From contig JBNGIQ010009396.1 in assembly GCA_049999765.1 (NCBI GenBank), positions 71,027 through 110,979 of the forward strand: a stretch of DNA of 39,953 nucleotides. The letters are read 5' to 3'. Source of the stretch: Phaeoceros laevis (taxonomy: Eukaryota; Anthocerotophyta; Anthocerotopsida; Notothyladales). The translations under genes and the position numbers were made by a program. Positions 19,750 to 30,275 of this stretch are shown here, one piece after another. Position 1 is the first letter of the stretch. Each line of letters opens with the position of its first letter. The notes below the pieces were generated by a model, which worked only from the letters and a program-made list of their open reading frames with translations, did no database searches and was not told where the DNA came from.

Positions 19750-20755
19750 GTGAGGCGCGGGAAGCCATCGAGCAGAAGTGAGCGCATAAGCATGCAAACA
19801 ATGACAGCGCCTGCCGCCCCTCCACTAGTGCAGCTGAAGCGGACTCAGCTCGTCGCCCGCTTATCAGGGATGCATGCCGGCCAGACCCCTGTGCTTCCAC
19901 TCGGCGTGAGGACGAGGTCAGAACTCAGACGGAGTCAAGAACAACCGGTCACCCCAGGCACCTACAACAGAAACAGCCGAGCAGGAACGTCAGGAATCTC
20001 GGTTTCGGTAATTTCAACGTCGGGGACCCCGGACGACTCCACCGGGAGATCCAGCTCTACCTCACAGTCCATTTCCTCCATCAAAACAACGTCGGGGACA
20101 GCGAAACTCATGGACAATCACGGCAACCTTCTGGGCTCCCAATACCAATCTCAGGACTCCGAAGAGGAGAAGGATGCTCTACCTGGATATGCGTAGTCTT
20201 TACAAAGATGGGAGGATCAATTACCGGACAATGGCCAAATTGGCACGCAACTGGAGGACGAGGACACCTGGTAAACAACTTCCCCACACCTTGCATAGAC
20301 ATATTTCCGCATTGTCAACTTCCGTCAAGAACTTGTCCAGCAAACTAACTGGCACCTGAAAGGGGGACCCGGCCAAGGCTGTAGTAGAGACAAAGCTGAC
20401 ATGAGGGCATTCCCCCCAACCACACGGGGGGGAGCGAAGACACATCCCGGCTCAGTCACTAGCATCAACTCCTCCCAGCACTACTTGCATCTCTGGCTTT
20501 CTAAAATTTTGTCAATTATGATGCCTGCTTAGACAACATTGCTAAGAATAAGTATAAGGAGTACCTCCTCACATACCGCTTATGTTGCAGGACGGGGGAT
20601 CATCATGGGATGCCCAGGTCTCGGGACCCCCTGCACAGCCCGGGCACGCAAACAGTATCGAGAAACTATCTACATTCAAACTTTATTACCAGGGAAGATG
20701 TACAGGACACGTTCGTCACCAGGGACTTCATGGAGAACAAACTGACTGACTAAAG
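19750..20755 (+). pseudogene. possible N-terminal part of LINE1 ORF1
   Basis: 19750-20196 is open and Ser/Thr/Gly-rich (SSSTSQSISSIKTTSGTAKL), ending acidic (SQDSEEEKDALPGYA). A shifted frame continues INYRTMAKLARNWRTRTPGK and HISALSTSVKNLSSKLTGT to 20359. The rest up to 20755 has many stops. A disordered N-terminus ahead of the coiled coil is common in LINE ORF1 proteins. The link is based on position only. Confidence 0.3.
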
Positions 20756-22180
20756 ATGGACATGGAGGAAAAGATGAACGACCTGAAGATTCAACTTCTC
20801 AAGGTCCTAGACCTTACGGAAAATCATCTCATGGCAAAATGGGAGCAGGCGAACAAGGGATTACAGTAGACAACCAAAGCCCTAGAAGGGAAGGTTTGGG
20901 GTCTTGAACAAAGGAGCCAGGACCCAAAAATCATCGCTCAGCTGCAGGCAAATGTCTCCACTCTTGTAATGACGCCTTACACGTGTCTTCCTATGCTGCA
21001 TGCTGGGAGCTCAAAATAGATTATAAGGGCATGCGGGTAGTTAAAGTAGAAAAGACAAAAAGCCTAGGTACTTAGTTGGTTAGCTGGTTATTTAGGCTAG
21101 ATTAGGCTCTCCTTCTTTTTATAGATGGAGAGTTTGTGTGTAAAGTGTGAAACTATGAAAAAGCACCGAGATTCACCAAAAAAAAAAAATGTCTCCACTC
21201 TTGATAGCAACGTGAAATTTCTCAAAAGGACTATAGATGGGGGACTGCTATAGCACAGAGCAAGGACTGCCTCTGCAGAAATGCAGGATGAAGGAAGAGA
21301 TGCAAAGCGAAGGCTTTCATACAGCCCAGGGTCACCTGAGAAACTTCTCCTCACTAGATCCCAGGGAAAAAGACGACCCCTCTATCCCCAGTCATAAAGA
21401 CGGAGCCGGCAGGGCAGAAACTCAGTTGAGGACAGGGATCAATCTGGAGAGCCCGGTGAAGGCATTATTATCAGCAGCTGCCATGGATTCCAGCAGGGGG
21501 AAGAGTGTACTGGCCTTAGCATTGTCGATAACCACAGCACAACCAGACCTGTCTATGCCAGAAAGACAGCATGGCCTTAGTGACGAGAAAAGGACCTGCC
21601 TTCATCACACCAGCAGATCTGGCTAAGGCAAAAGGGGGGATGAAGGAGGTACCTGGAAAACCCTCGGTCAGGCTGCCGCCCCACACAGGAGGAGATAGCC
21701 TTATTTGCAGATAACCTGTACAGATTCTGTGAACCATCCGTATTCGTCTATGAAAGGGACAAACTGGATTTGTGGAGGGAGTGGAATGCTAGGATTAACG
21801 GTTTCTGGGAGATGAAGGATGAGGCCACAGACCTCCAGGTAATAGATCGAAGGGTCAGGGAGTGGTTCGAAGAACACTATCAATTTCACAGCTCAAAGAT
21901 ATTCGGAGTTTGGAGGTCCCCAATCTGCAGGGAGAAATGGGGGGGAAGTACAGATGAAAGGGATGCTATTGAAGGGCTATACTTTGTGGATACCCGCAGC
22001 ATCATTGTTAAGTTTACAACACCAGCATACGCCGAGGAGTTCAAGGCCCTGCACAAACAAGTGAACGCTGCCAACCCGAGGATCTTCATCATAGATGATC
22101 TACCGTTTACAGAATGGAAAGAGAAATTTGGGAGGCAAGGCAAGGCACCCCCAGGGAAGATCCCCCCGTCCAGGAAGTGA
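20756..22180 (+). pseudogene. LINE1 ORF1: coiled coil and RRM-like RNA-binding domain
   Basis: From the ATG at 20756, MDMEEKMNDLKIQLLKVLDL and later VWGLEQRSQDPKIIAQLQAN have coiled-coil heptads. The frame (one TAG near 20868) is cut by a 220-bp retroposon, after which STLDSNVKFLKRTIDGGLL resumes in register. A poorly conserved part follows. The RNA-binding domain comes at about 21690-22180: ALFADNLYRFCEPSVFVYER, NARINGFWEM, KIFGVWRSPICREKW and TRSIIVKFTTPAYAEEFKAL, with DDLPFTEWKEKF near the end. ORF1 proteins coat the LINE RNA. The same domain, in the same place before ORF2, is at 34848-35340 in LINE2, which supports the assignment. Confidence 0.65.
20967..21189 (+). mobile_element. poly-A retroposon (SINE-like) with 17-bp target duplication
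   Basis: aaatgtctccactcttg occurs at 20950-20966 and at 21187-21203. Between the copies lie 220 bp ending in a run of 12 A (21178-21189). This is the signature of insertion by LINE-type machinery. Removing the insert with one copy restores the ORF1 coiled-coil frame exactly. I see no clear tRNA-type A and B boxes, so it may be a SINE of another origin, a 5'-truncated LINE tail or a reverse-copied mRNA end. Confidence 0.85.
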
Positions 22181-22185
22181 CAACC

Positions 22186-22640
22186 ACAGAACCTGAACTG
22201 GAGGAAGACGGATGGACCTCCAGCAGAGACAGCAGTACACGGGACAGCCCAAATAGGCAGTGTTGTAGGAGAACAAGGGAAGGGCAGTTACTTGGGAGCG
22301 CAGCTCGATAATACGAGACAACTCACTGGTAGGAAACGCGAACAGAGGAATGCTGGGAGGAAATATCAGGTCAGAGAAAAAGCTCCGAACACAGAAGGAC
22401 TCGAGGCAGAGAATGTAGAGGGGACGAATACGGTCTGTTCTCCAGGGCCAACCCAAGGAATAGGCCTAGCAGATCATACACAGTCAAGGGGAGAAAGGGG
22501 ACAAGGTTCCCAGGGAGAACGTGGTCAGGGGTCAGATGCACAGGGCAACGGCTCTGGGGATGGCAACAGCTCTCAAGAACAGGAGAGAAGGGCAAGGACC
22601 AGACCTGGAAGAGACACAAGCTAGCAATTTCTATGTGGCA
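22186..22640 (+). other. LINE1 segment between ORF1 and the endonuclease
   Basis: Low-complexity, Gly/Gln/Arg-rich sequence in an open frame 22292-22624 (RGERGQGSQGERGQGSDAQG). LINE2 has a similarly polar, unstructured leader before its endonuclease. It is probably a poorly conserved N-terminal extension of ORF2, out of frame in this copy. Confidence 0.45.
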
Positions 22641-25600
22641 GCATGGAATTGCAATAGCTACTCTGATAAGAAGTTCCACGATGTAATAACCAAGCATAAG
22701 GACCTTGACATCATAGGTTTTTTGGAGACCAAAGAAGTAGAGATGTTGGACCCACACTATCCCGGCTTCAGTTGTTTAGGCACGGAGGGCTCAACTCAAC
22801 ACCTTAGGATGGAGATAAGACAAAATGCGAAGAGGTCTAGGACAAAAACCACTAGCGGTTGTATCGGAGGGATCAAAATACTAATAAGGAGGGAAGTGGC
22901 AGACAAGGTGAAACTGCAGAAGGTTGGCAGTTATCACCATTTTGTATCCATCTTCATTAGTGGAGAGGAAGCACAATACACAATTGTTTTCGCATACATA
23001 CCGCACAAAGCCAGCAAGATGTATGGAAAGGCAGTTGCAAACGAACTATTCGCAGAAATGAGTGCCCACATCAACCTCAGCGTGAGAGCCGGCCCTGTCA
23101 TTCTCATTGGGGACATCAATGCAAGGACGCGAGGAACCCAGGATAAAGTGGCAGCAACGTGCTTCCCTAGGAGAACACAGGACGAGGGAGAGGGAGGACA
23201 CAACGTCAGACTGATGATGCTGTTAAAAGCCACAGGAATGATCATCGCCAATGGTACCCATAGGTTCCCGGATAGCTGGAAGCATACGTTTGAGCAGAAG
23301 ACGAGGAAGAGCACAATCGATTACCTTTGCTGCAGACCGGAAGACTTGTGCTCTGTAAAATCCTTCCAGCTGAGTGATCTGGAAGCGTCAGACCACAAGC
23401 TGCTCAAAGTATGCGTAGCGCTGTCACACAAGAGGAGTAGAAAACAAAAAGTGTGCAAAATCTCCAAGCTGGGGAAAAAGCATATTGTCATCTTACCTTC
23501 CCGAGAGGAGCATTCGCAAAGGAGGTTGATGGACTCATGGAGTCCTTCGGAGGCAAAAGGAGAGTATGGAAGAAAGCTGCCAAGAGGGTAGCAGCCCAAA
23601 TGCAAAGGCTGGTAGTGACAGTTGCAAAAAAGAGTAGGGTCAAGCGAAAAGCGACTGCAGAAAAAGATGGCATTCTGCCCCCTTGGTATACAGCCAAATG
23701 CCGGGCCCTCAGAGTTGGCATGCAAGCAAAAGTCGACAAGGGAGGCAGGCATAGCGCGCAACATAAAAAACTCAAGCAGCAGCATCGGAGATTATGCCGG
23801 ACAAAAAGGAGAATGTTCCAGAAAAAGAGGGATGAAGACATACTCACCGAACTGCAGCAAAAGCCAAAAAGCTTCTGGAACATAATCAGGGATAAGAAGT
23901 CACAGCTGCAGATCATGGACATGGCCGTTTGGAAGGCATACGGGGAGCACTTGTATAACTCAATCAGGCCCCAGCACCAGGGAGACCAAACACTCAGAGA
24001 GGATGATGGCAAGGAATACTTCACAGCCGACCTTGTCGAGAACACAATCAGAGGCCTGAAGAGAGGAAGGTCTGGGGACGAGGCGGGCCTGACTGCCGAG
24101 GTCCTGAAGACTCTGAAGGACACATCTCTGGTACAGAACCTGGCAAAACTATTCAATAAAATTGTCAAAGAGGGAGTACTGCCCCCCGCATGGGGCAGCA
24201 GCATATCAGTACCGCTTTTCAAGAGGGGAGATAAACTGGTTACCAACAACTATCGTACCATTATGATCAATGCAGGCTTCCACAAACTTATGTCGAAATG
24301 TTGCGAACTCAGACTACGGGAGCTGAAGGTCCAAGATCCGAACACAATACAAGCAGGGTTTAAAAGGAAATACAGTTGTGTGGACCACATATTTGTCTTG
24401 AGAGTGGTAATAGAGACCATGAAGCTTAGGAAGCGAACACTTCACTGCTGCTTTGTGGATTTCTCCAAGGCATTCAACACAGTACCCAGGAACCTGCTTT
24501 GGGACACGTTAGATGAGCTGGGGGTCCCGACAGGATTGATTAGGGCAATGCAGATCCTATATCAATCAGCATTGGTAAAGATGCAGATCAACGAAAAAAT
24601 GACGGATACCTTCAAGTCTAATGCAGGGGTGAAACAGGGATGTCCACTAAGCCCCATGTTGTTGTGCCTCTACATCCAATCCTTACAGCAGTGCCTTGAT
24701 GAGGATCCAGCATGCAAGCCCTTCCCGCATCTCAGGATAACTCTACTAGCAGCTCTAATGTTTGCAGATGATTTGGTATTGATTTCCATCCGGAAGGCAG
24801 GACTACAGCGACAGTTGGACATTCTCCACTAGTTCTGCAAGGACAAATTCTTGACAGTAAGCATGGAAAAGACCCAATCGATGTCTTTCGCATGCAAGAG
24901 TGCTATGAGGGAAGATTAGATACCCTTCCGGTATGGAGACCAAGTGATCAAGCCAACCACGCACTACAAATACTTAGGAGTCGATTTTTACACAAAGTGA
25001 CGATTTTCAAAAGCCATGAAGGGGAAGCTGCAGAAAGCCACGGCCATGATGTGGGCTCTACATGGACTGCTACTGGACAGATATGTTACCAACACAACAG
25101 CAGTACTTCGGGTCTGGACAGCGTGTATATCAACCAAAGCGCTATATGGTGCAGAGGTATGGGGGCCTACCTGTAAGCCAGGGCACTGGGATGAGATGAA
25201 TTGAATGCAGATCCAATTCATATGGCAGCATCTGGGAATCCGCCAACAAACCTGCAGGGCCAACATTTTAGCAGAAGTAGGGGAGTACCCCTTGGAGATC
25301 CTGGCCCTGAGAAGAACAACCAGGTTCATTAAAAAGATGCTGGAGATGAAACTGGACCGCCTGCCCAGGCAGGCCTTTCAACTTGCCATAGACACACAGA
25401 CGGAGCTGAAAAAAGGATGGATGCAGGATACAGAGGAATGGATGTTCAAGTGGGGGATCACGAGTGAAGATGCACCAGACCTGGGGGACGACAGGATCAA
25501 CAAAGCATATATGCAGATCACCTGGGAGGAGGAAGCGATGACGCCTGACATGCAGTTCTACGTCCAGCATATGCGGACAGGGCAGAAGTATGAGAGGGCG

Positions 25601-25945
25601 CAATACCTCAAGGGGGTGTTCCCCATAAGGGACCTCATCAGTCTCGCACGTTTCAGATTAAGGGCGCATGGTTTAAGAGTCCTTCTGGGAAGGGGCACGC
25701 TGCCCAGGCAGGAGCGGACATGTTTGAGGTGTGGAAGCAACGAAGTGGACAACGAGGAGCACCTCCTCTTCTCATGCGCAGCTTTTGAGGTAATCCGATC
25801 ACAACACAAAGAGATTTTTGAGGGACGGCGGAGCCTCAGCAGCCTCATGGACAGCCCTGACCAGCTCACGCTTGCAAAGATGCTAACGAAAACGGACACG
25901 TGGTTAAAGGAGTTAGAAACGCAGAACGGTATTAACCGTCCTTAG
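22521..25945 (+). pseudogene. LINE1 ORF2: endonuclease, reverse transcriptase, CCHC finger
   Basis: Endonuclease (about 22625-23420): AAWNCNSYS, GFLETKEVEM, ILIGDINARTRG, STIDYLCC and EASDHKLLK carry the expected N, E, D/N, D and H residues; it nicks the target. Reverse transcriptase (about 23950-24830): RGRSGDEAGL, VPLFKRGD, NYRTIMIN, CFVDFSKAFN (motif A), GVKQGCPLSPMLL (motif B) and MFADDLVLI (motif C); catalytic Asp residues are present. The tail has YLGVDFYT, ALYGAEVWGP and the finger CLRCGSNEVDNEEHLLFSC (CX2CX9HX4C), then ends at 25943-25945. Damage: one frame change near 23510 and stops at 24830, 24916, about 24998 and 25202. LINE2 reads through these places. The protein would be about 1,100 residues, normal for ORF2. 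Confidence 0.9.
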
Positions 25946-26146
25946 CATATAATTATATTTTCGACCAACAACCTCTTTCTCAAAACATAACGTCTTTTCC
26001 ACACCTTAGCTTCGGTCTGCCTACTACCAACATACGTGTCCTCGACACGTCTGCCGGTAGTCCACCCACCAAAAGGCAGCACGCCTGATTCCCTCGTGGA
26101 GTCGCATAGGTGTGATTGTTCTCTCCATTACTACTACTACTAAATG
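25946..26146 (+). other. LINE1 3' UTR with conserved 3' motif and (ACT)n tail
   Basis: A 30-bp block at 26075-26104 (contains gattccctcgtggagtcg) is 28/30 identical to the block at 28680-28709 (minus) in the LINE2 3' UTR, although the surrounding UTRs have diverged. It ends about 25-30 bases before the (ACT)n tail. Such a conserved end is a likely recognition site for the element's own reverse transcriptase. Confidence 0.65.
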
Positions 26147-26728
26147 AAACAATTTTTTCAGCTGTACCGTTACCTGCAAGGATATATGTTGTTACTAGCC
26201 TTGACTTGGCTTTTACGCAAGGTTCGGTAATTACCCAGATTTGATTGCATTGTCTTTAGTATGTTATTTGTGGAGCTGTCCATTTTTAAATGCCAGTCGA
26301 TCGTTTGCTGCAAGCCATGACGTGGCCAACCTGTCCTTTAGGGGCTATGACGTAGCAACCTGAAGCAGGACTACTCTGGTCTGCTATCCCTTTGGACGGA
26401 TCCAGACGTCCAGGTCATCCTGATCATTCCGCCAACTAGATCAGCCATATTTATGACTTTGTAGGCGCATTAATGTGTACCTATGAGCAGTCGCTGTATA
26501 ATTCACCGACGGTTGCATTATGCACTGCTCGTTGGCTTACACATCGATGCCTAGACTTGGCTAATGTGCACATTAATGAATCATGCAGGTTTGACGGCTC
26601 ATAGCATCTGCCAATGAACAGCTGGACGTCCAACATTGGTGACAACAATGCATTATACGCAATGATTTCTGGTCAAGCAATATCCTTGCAGCCGACCTCA
26701 ACTTAGAGAAAATGTAAAGTACCCCAGA
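26147..26728. other. gene-free stretch
   Basis: No coding signature. tatgacgt-like words (about 26317 and 26347) and attaatg words recur but form no clear repeat. Nothing more can be supported. Confidence 0.4.
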
Positions 26729-27238
26729 GTGATTAGAGAGAGACATCCTGAACTCCTACTTAAGCCAGAGACCCAACTCCAACTCGGTTCTCTCCATTCA
26801 GCATTCGTCTTTGGCACTCTGTTATCAAGTGTCTTTCAGCCTCACCTCTTGGTGCTGTCCAGCCTTCTGTGCTCCCTGTGTCCCCTGTGCTCCGCTTCCT
26901 GCTGCTCCCAACCCCACTTCTCCTGGCTGTTTAAACCTCTGAGCTCCCTGTACCCTTGTGCCCTGTTTCCAGCTGTCCCTTGCCTTGTTTTTTGGATTGT
27001 CTTACAAGTCTCACTGCTCCCTGTCGCTTTCTTTGTGTCCGGCCTCACTTTTCCCTTCCTTCCTGCTTCCTGTCCCCGTTTGCTGCGATTTTCCTCACCT
27101 TTTGCCCATACCCTGCCTGCCCATACTCCGCTAGTCCATCACTCACTCTCTATCTTAATCCCTGCCTTACCTTCTGCCATTCGGTTTCTATTCCTACAGA
27201 ACCACACGTTTTCAGTATACAAAACCCCTTGGGCTTAA
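26729..27238 (+). other. pyrimidine-rich open frame, doubtful
   Basis: A frame of 169 residues is open but almost entirely Leu/Ser/Pro/Cys/Phe, as expected of any CT-rich strand. It contains hydrophobic runs (VPCLVFWIVLQVSLLPVAFF). A neighbouring frame is also open to 27438. I regard it as low-complexity sequence, possibly a transcribed leader, rather than a gene. Confidence 0.2.
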
Positions 27239-28154
27239 AATCTGATAGATTTCCAGTTAAAAGCCTTATTACAAAGCATACCCTGCATAGTGTTCTACTC
27301 TGGTTAACTTGTGACCGGCCAGACTCGACTTACAGCAGACAGCCGTGTAGCGAGGATGTCCCAGCAACAGAACGAGATAGTGACTTGGTTTCAAAAAATG
27401 TTGTGTCTTACTGGATCCTGTTTGGTATTGAGTTATGATTCATGCTCTCTCTGTCTGCTGCTACCTGCCAGAGATAAGCAATGTCAAGAACGTTACTATG
27501 ATGTGATTGCATAATTGCTGTAAGAATGATTGTCTCTGCTGTATGCTGCATTTGTTCATATCCATACTAACATCAACCTGTCCCAATGCCTAGTGATAGC
27601 AAATTGACTTTTTCAGATACTCAAAATTCGCACAAGGCATCGTTGAGGAAGGCTTGCCAAAGAGCTCTCCAGAAACCTTCGCAAGGACCCCGCTTGGCAC
27701 TGATGAGGAGCGGGTGAGGCATGGCTTACCACCATGTACTCAACGACATCTTGACAGGGCAGTAAGCTTGCAAGTTGGTTAACTTTCGAGCATGTCCTCT
27801 ACATTTTTTGATTGCCGACAGCACCTGTGCTGCAGGCTAGAGTAGAAAACAATGTATAGTGAACTTGACATGAATGATTTGAACACTTTAAAGACTTGAT
27901 TTGGTTTGTGGCGGTACAGACCTGTTTGCAACCAGTCAAGACATGACTGCAGAACTGGCCAGACGGGCTTGAGGCAGTAATTAGGGCTGGACAGGCCAAT
28001 ATCGGAACAACTCATGGTCCGGCAGACCTCTCTATGATCAAGCTGCAAAACGTTTATGCAAATCTTGGTCGAATGAGTGGTACGTGCTCATGACTGATTG
28101 TTTTTGACAAAAACTCTTGGCTGCTACGTCTCATTTCTTGCAAGTCACAAGTCG
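27239..28154. other. gene-free stretch
   Basis: No coding signature. A gactgcagaactggccagac word near 27948 resembles the repeat that follows, suggesting that the tandem array once reached further upstream. Confidence 0.35.
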
Positions 28155-28440
28155 AAGAGTTGTTGGTGCATCATTGCTACTGGACTGGCTATTGTGTCAT
28201 TGCTTGACAAAACCCGGTCAGACGGACCTGAAACAGAGATACTGTAAAATGCTTTTGGACTGAGTTACCCAACGATTGTTGATGGTGCATCATTGCTACC
28301 TGGCTGGCTTCTGTTGAACGGCTTGACAAGACCTGGTCAGACAGACCTGCAGCTAGTTTGTTGTAAAATCTATTATGCGAAAGGAACCGGTCACCTGTTC
28401 TTGGTTGTTGGAACATCTTGTGCTACTCGGCTGTCATCCG
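28155..28440. repeat. degenerate tandem repeat of about 115 bp, three copies
   Basis: ggtgcatcattgctac at 28167 and 28282, and a weaker ggaacatcttgtgctac at about 28410, mark the copies. Each of the first two continues with tggct, ttgacaa-a/g-acc-c/t-ggtcagac-g/a-gacctg and a tgtaaaat word. The unit is 113-120 bp. No protein is implied. Confidence 0.65.
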
Positions 28441-28623
28441 TGGCTACTTCCTCCGTGGTTACCTACATGCAACAGGCATTAGAAGCGAATCCTATCAGTA
28501 GTAGAATGCAAAATGCCAAGTTCACTGTAGATGGGCGCAGGTCCTTGTCTTAGGCAATTTGTCTAGGGACTCTGTCACTTGACAAAGCCTCCCGTATGTA
28601 TGTATGACTACGCAAACACACAC

Positions 28624-28641
28624 ATACTGCGTTTGCAGTAT
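28624..28641. repeat. perfect hairpin at the 3' junction of LINE2
   Basis: atactgcgtttgcagtat: 7-bp arms with a gttt loop. It directly touches the (ACT)n end of LINE2. A 17/18 match is at 15218-15235. Confidence 0.6.
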
Positions 28642-28927
28642 AGTAGTAGTTACTGTAGTAAAGGATGGACACGTCGGAACGACTCCACGAGGGAATCAAG
28701 CGCGCTGCCACTTGATTTGCACTAAGGGGGGTTGTGGTCTAGGACTTCAACCCTCCTTAGCTGGCAGTTGACTGGACTGACCCTCAGGTTTACACTTTAT
28801 GAAGTGAATTTGGCAACCAATTTCGTTTTTTATTTTCGGGCTTAGAAAAAGGGGCAAGTTATTTCATACATACATGTGTAAATACCGGCAGGACAACCTA
28901 CGCGTTTTCAGTGTCCTTGTCTATTTG
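28642..28927 (-). other. LINE2 3' UTR
   Basis: It runs from the ORF2 stop (plus positions 28928-28930) to the ACT-rich end at 28641-28649. It contains at 28680-28709 the 30-bp block shared with LINE1 (28/30). The remainder does not align obviously. Confidence 0.6.
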
Positions 28928-29729
28928 CTAAACTTTGTCTGCAAGCCGTGTTACAAACTTGGCCAAGGTTATCTTGTCGTCGATTGCCATTAGCATTTGC
29001 AGGTCCGGCGCCGATTCCAGCATGTTGCCGAACTGTTCCCTGATGTCTCCTAATGCCACACAACTGAAAACGGCATGTGCTTCGTCGTCCACTTGTGCCT
29101 GCATACAGCGTTTGCATGTTCTTTCCTCCCTGGGAAGGTGACTCTGTCTATGAGAACCCTTAGCTTGTGAGCCCTCAAGCGAAATCTGGCCAGAAAAATG
29201 AGATATCTCCTTGGTAGTACTCCAGTAAGGTACTTGGCTCTAAGGTACTGCGGGCCTGATCTCATTTGTGTTTTGTAAAAAAGCATATCCGGCGTCATAA
29301 CTGCTTGATCCCAAGTTATGTTGAGGTAGCATCTCTGGATTGCACCGTCCTCGAACACACTTAATCCCTGCGTGCTTAGTTGGTGTCCTGTGATTCCCCA
29401 TCTGGCCATCCATTCCTGAACTCCCTGCATCCATCCCTTGCTCGTTTCCCGTTGGGTTTGTATGGCCAGTATGGCTGCTTGTCTGGGCAACCGATGCGGC
29501 TTCAGCTGAACAATCCTTCGCAGGTAACGGGCAGTTCTTCTCAGTGCCTCAATCTCGAGAGCGTATTCTCCCAGTTCTGCAAGTATATTGGCCTTGCATG
29601 TCTGTTCTTGGATCCCCAGGTGCTGCCGGAAGAAGAGCATTTGTAGGTGATCAATTTCCTCCCATTGCTTACTTTGCAGCTCGGGCCCCAAGCCTCTACT
29701 CCGTACAACAGTTTGGTGACCACACAGGC
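28928..29729 (-). pseudogene. LINE2 ORF2, C-terminal part (beyond the nested element)
   Basis: It begins VVTKLLYGVEAWGPELQSKQ and continues EQTCKANILAELGEYALEIE, AILAIQTQRETSKGWMQGVQ, LNITWDQAVMTPDMLFYKTQ and LARFRLRAHKLRVLIDRVTF, parallel to LINE1. Near 29133 one base is missing (acctt-ccc against LINE1 acgctgccc). After the shift comes the finger CKRCMQAQVDDEAHAVFSC, CX2CX9HX4C as in LINE1, then KITLAKFVTRLADKV and a stop at 28928-28930. The finger type resembles the zinc-binding tail of many plant LINE reverse transcriptases. Confidence 0.85.
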
Positions 29730-29911
29730 TGATAGATACTAGATTAACTACTAGTATAGCAATCCTTAGGTTAGATGTTAAGACCCCTAGAGGGGTAGGA
29801 ACTTGTAGGAAGTTATAGGTAGTTACAACTACCTTCACTATGTAAACCTACGGGCTCCTTCAATGCAATCATTCCTCATTGTCAACATTGTATGCTTTGC
29901 TCAATCTATCA
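29730..29911 (+). repeat. 5' LTR of the non-autonomous element
   Basis: 182 bp, starts tgatagatactag and ends gctcaatctatca; the 7-bp ends are inverted repeats. It differs from the 3' LTR at 29760, 29762, 29805 and 29846, all transitions. That is about 2% divergence, hence a fairly young insertion. Confidence 0.95.
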
Positions 29912-29923
29912 TGGTATCAGAGC
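29912..29923 (+). promoter_or_regulatory. primer-binding site (initiator tRNA-Met)
   Basis: tggtatcagagc follows the LTR without spacer. It is the same site as in the Copia element at 7570, which suggests Copia-type machinery. Confidence 0.9.
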
Positions 29924-30275
29924 TAGTAATTGCAAACATGCAATCCCTTTTGATTCTTAGAGTTTAAGCACACGATGATGAGGAATCCCCGGCAACTCCA
30001 CCGGGACGACAACCATGCTATCACAAGCATCATCACCATGGCCTACATACCTCACGTCCTCTCTTGGAGCAAGAAAGAAAGAAACAAAAAAAAAATTTTG
30101 TGCAACAGACTTGTGTTTTGCCACAAGTTGTGGAGGACAAATTTTGCACAGGAGCCAAGGAGCGCAAGGCATTTCCATTTTCTGGAAGCACGCACATTAC
30201 GCAAGTTGCACAAATTGGAGCAGTAGCCGAAGATCCATCCAAAAGGTGCCTGGTCAAATTCTCACCAGGTGCCTA
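29924..30275 (+). other. 5' internal part of the non-autonomous element
   Basis: A short open frame from about 30064 to 30276 (EQERKKQKKNFVQQTCVLPQ and following) lies after the primer site, and a His run (CYHKHHHHG) lies in another frame. None resembles gag. This region may hold the packaging signal, but that is inference. Confidence 0.35.

Larger units (their letters stand above)
19750..26146 (+). mobile_element. LINE1: non-LTR retrotransposon with ORF1 and ORF2
   Basis: ORF1 (coiled coil plus RRM-like domain) and ORF2 (APE endonuclease, reverse transcriptase, C-terminal CCHC finger) lie in the normal order. A 3' UTR of about 200 bp follows, ending in an (ACT)4 tract at about 26130-26143. 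The tail is a microsatellite rather than poly-A, which argues against a canonical plant L1 and is more like RTE-type ends; the clade remains open. The 5' limit is uncertain; 19750 is the first open frame that leads into ORF1. A second copy of the family lies at 28640-35345 on the other strand. Stops, a frameshift and an insertion make this copy inactive. Confidence 0.75.

Noticed and set aside
20967-21177. tRNA-derived SINE head
   Set aside because: I could not find convincing A and B boxes, so I call only a poly-A retroposon.
23488-24249. Minus-strand frame of 253 residues opposite LINE1 ORF2
   Set aside because: Ser/Cys/Leu-rich antisense shadow of clearly coding plus-strand RT sequence.
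26729-27438. Cys/Ser/Leu-rich open frames that look like a membrane protein
   Set aside because: Pyrimidine-rich strand gives hydrophobic residues in several frames at once; no start context or family supports a gene.
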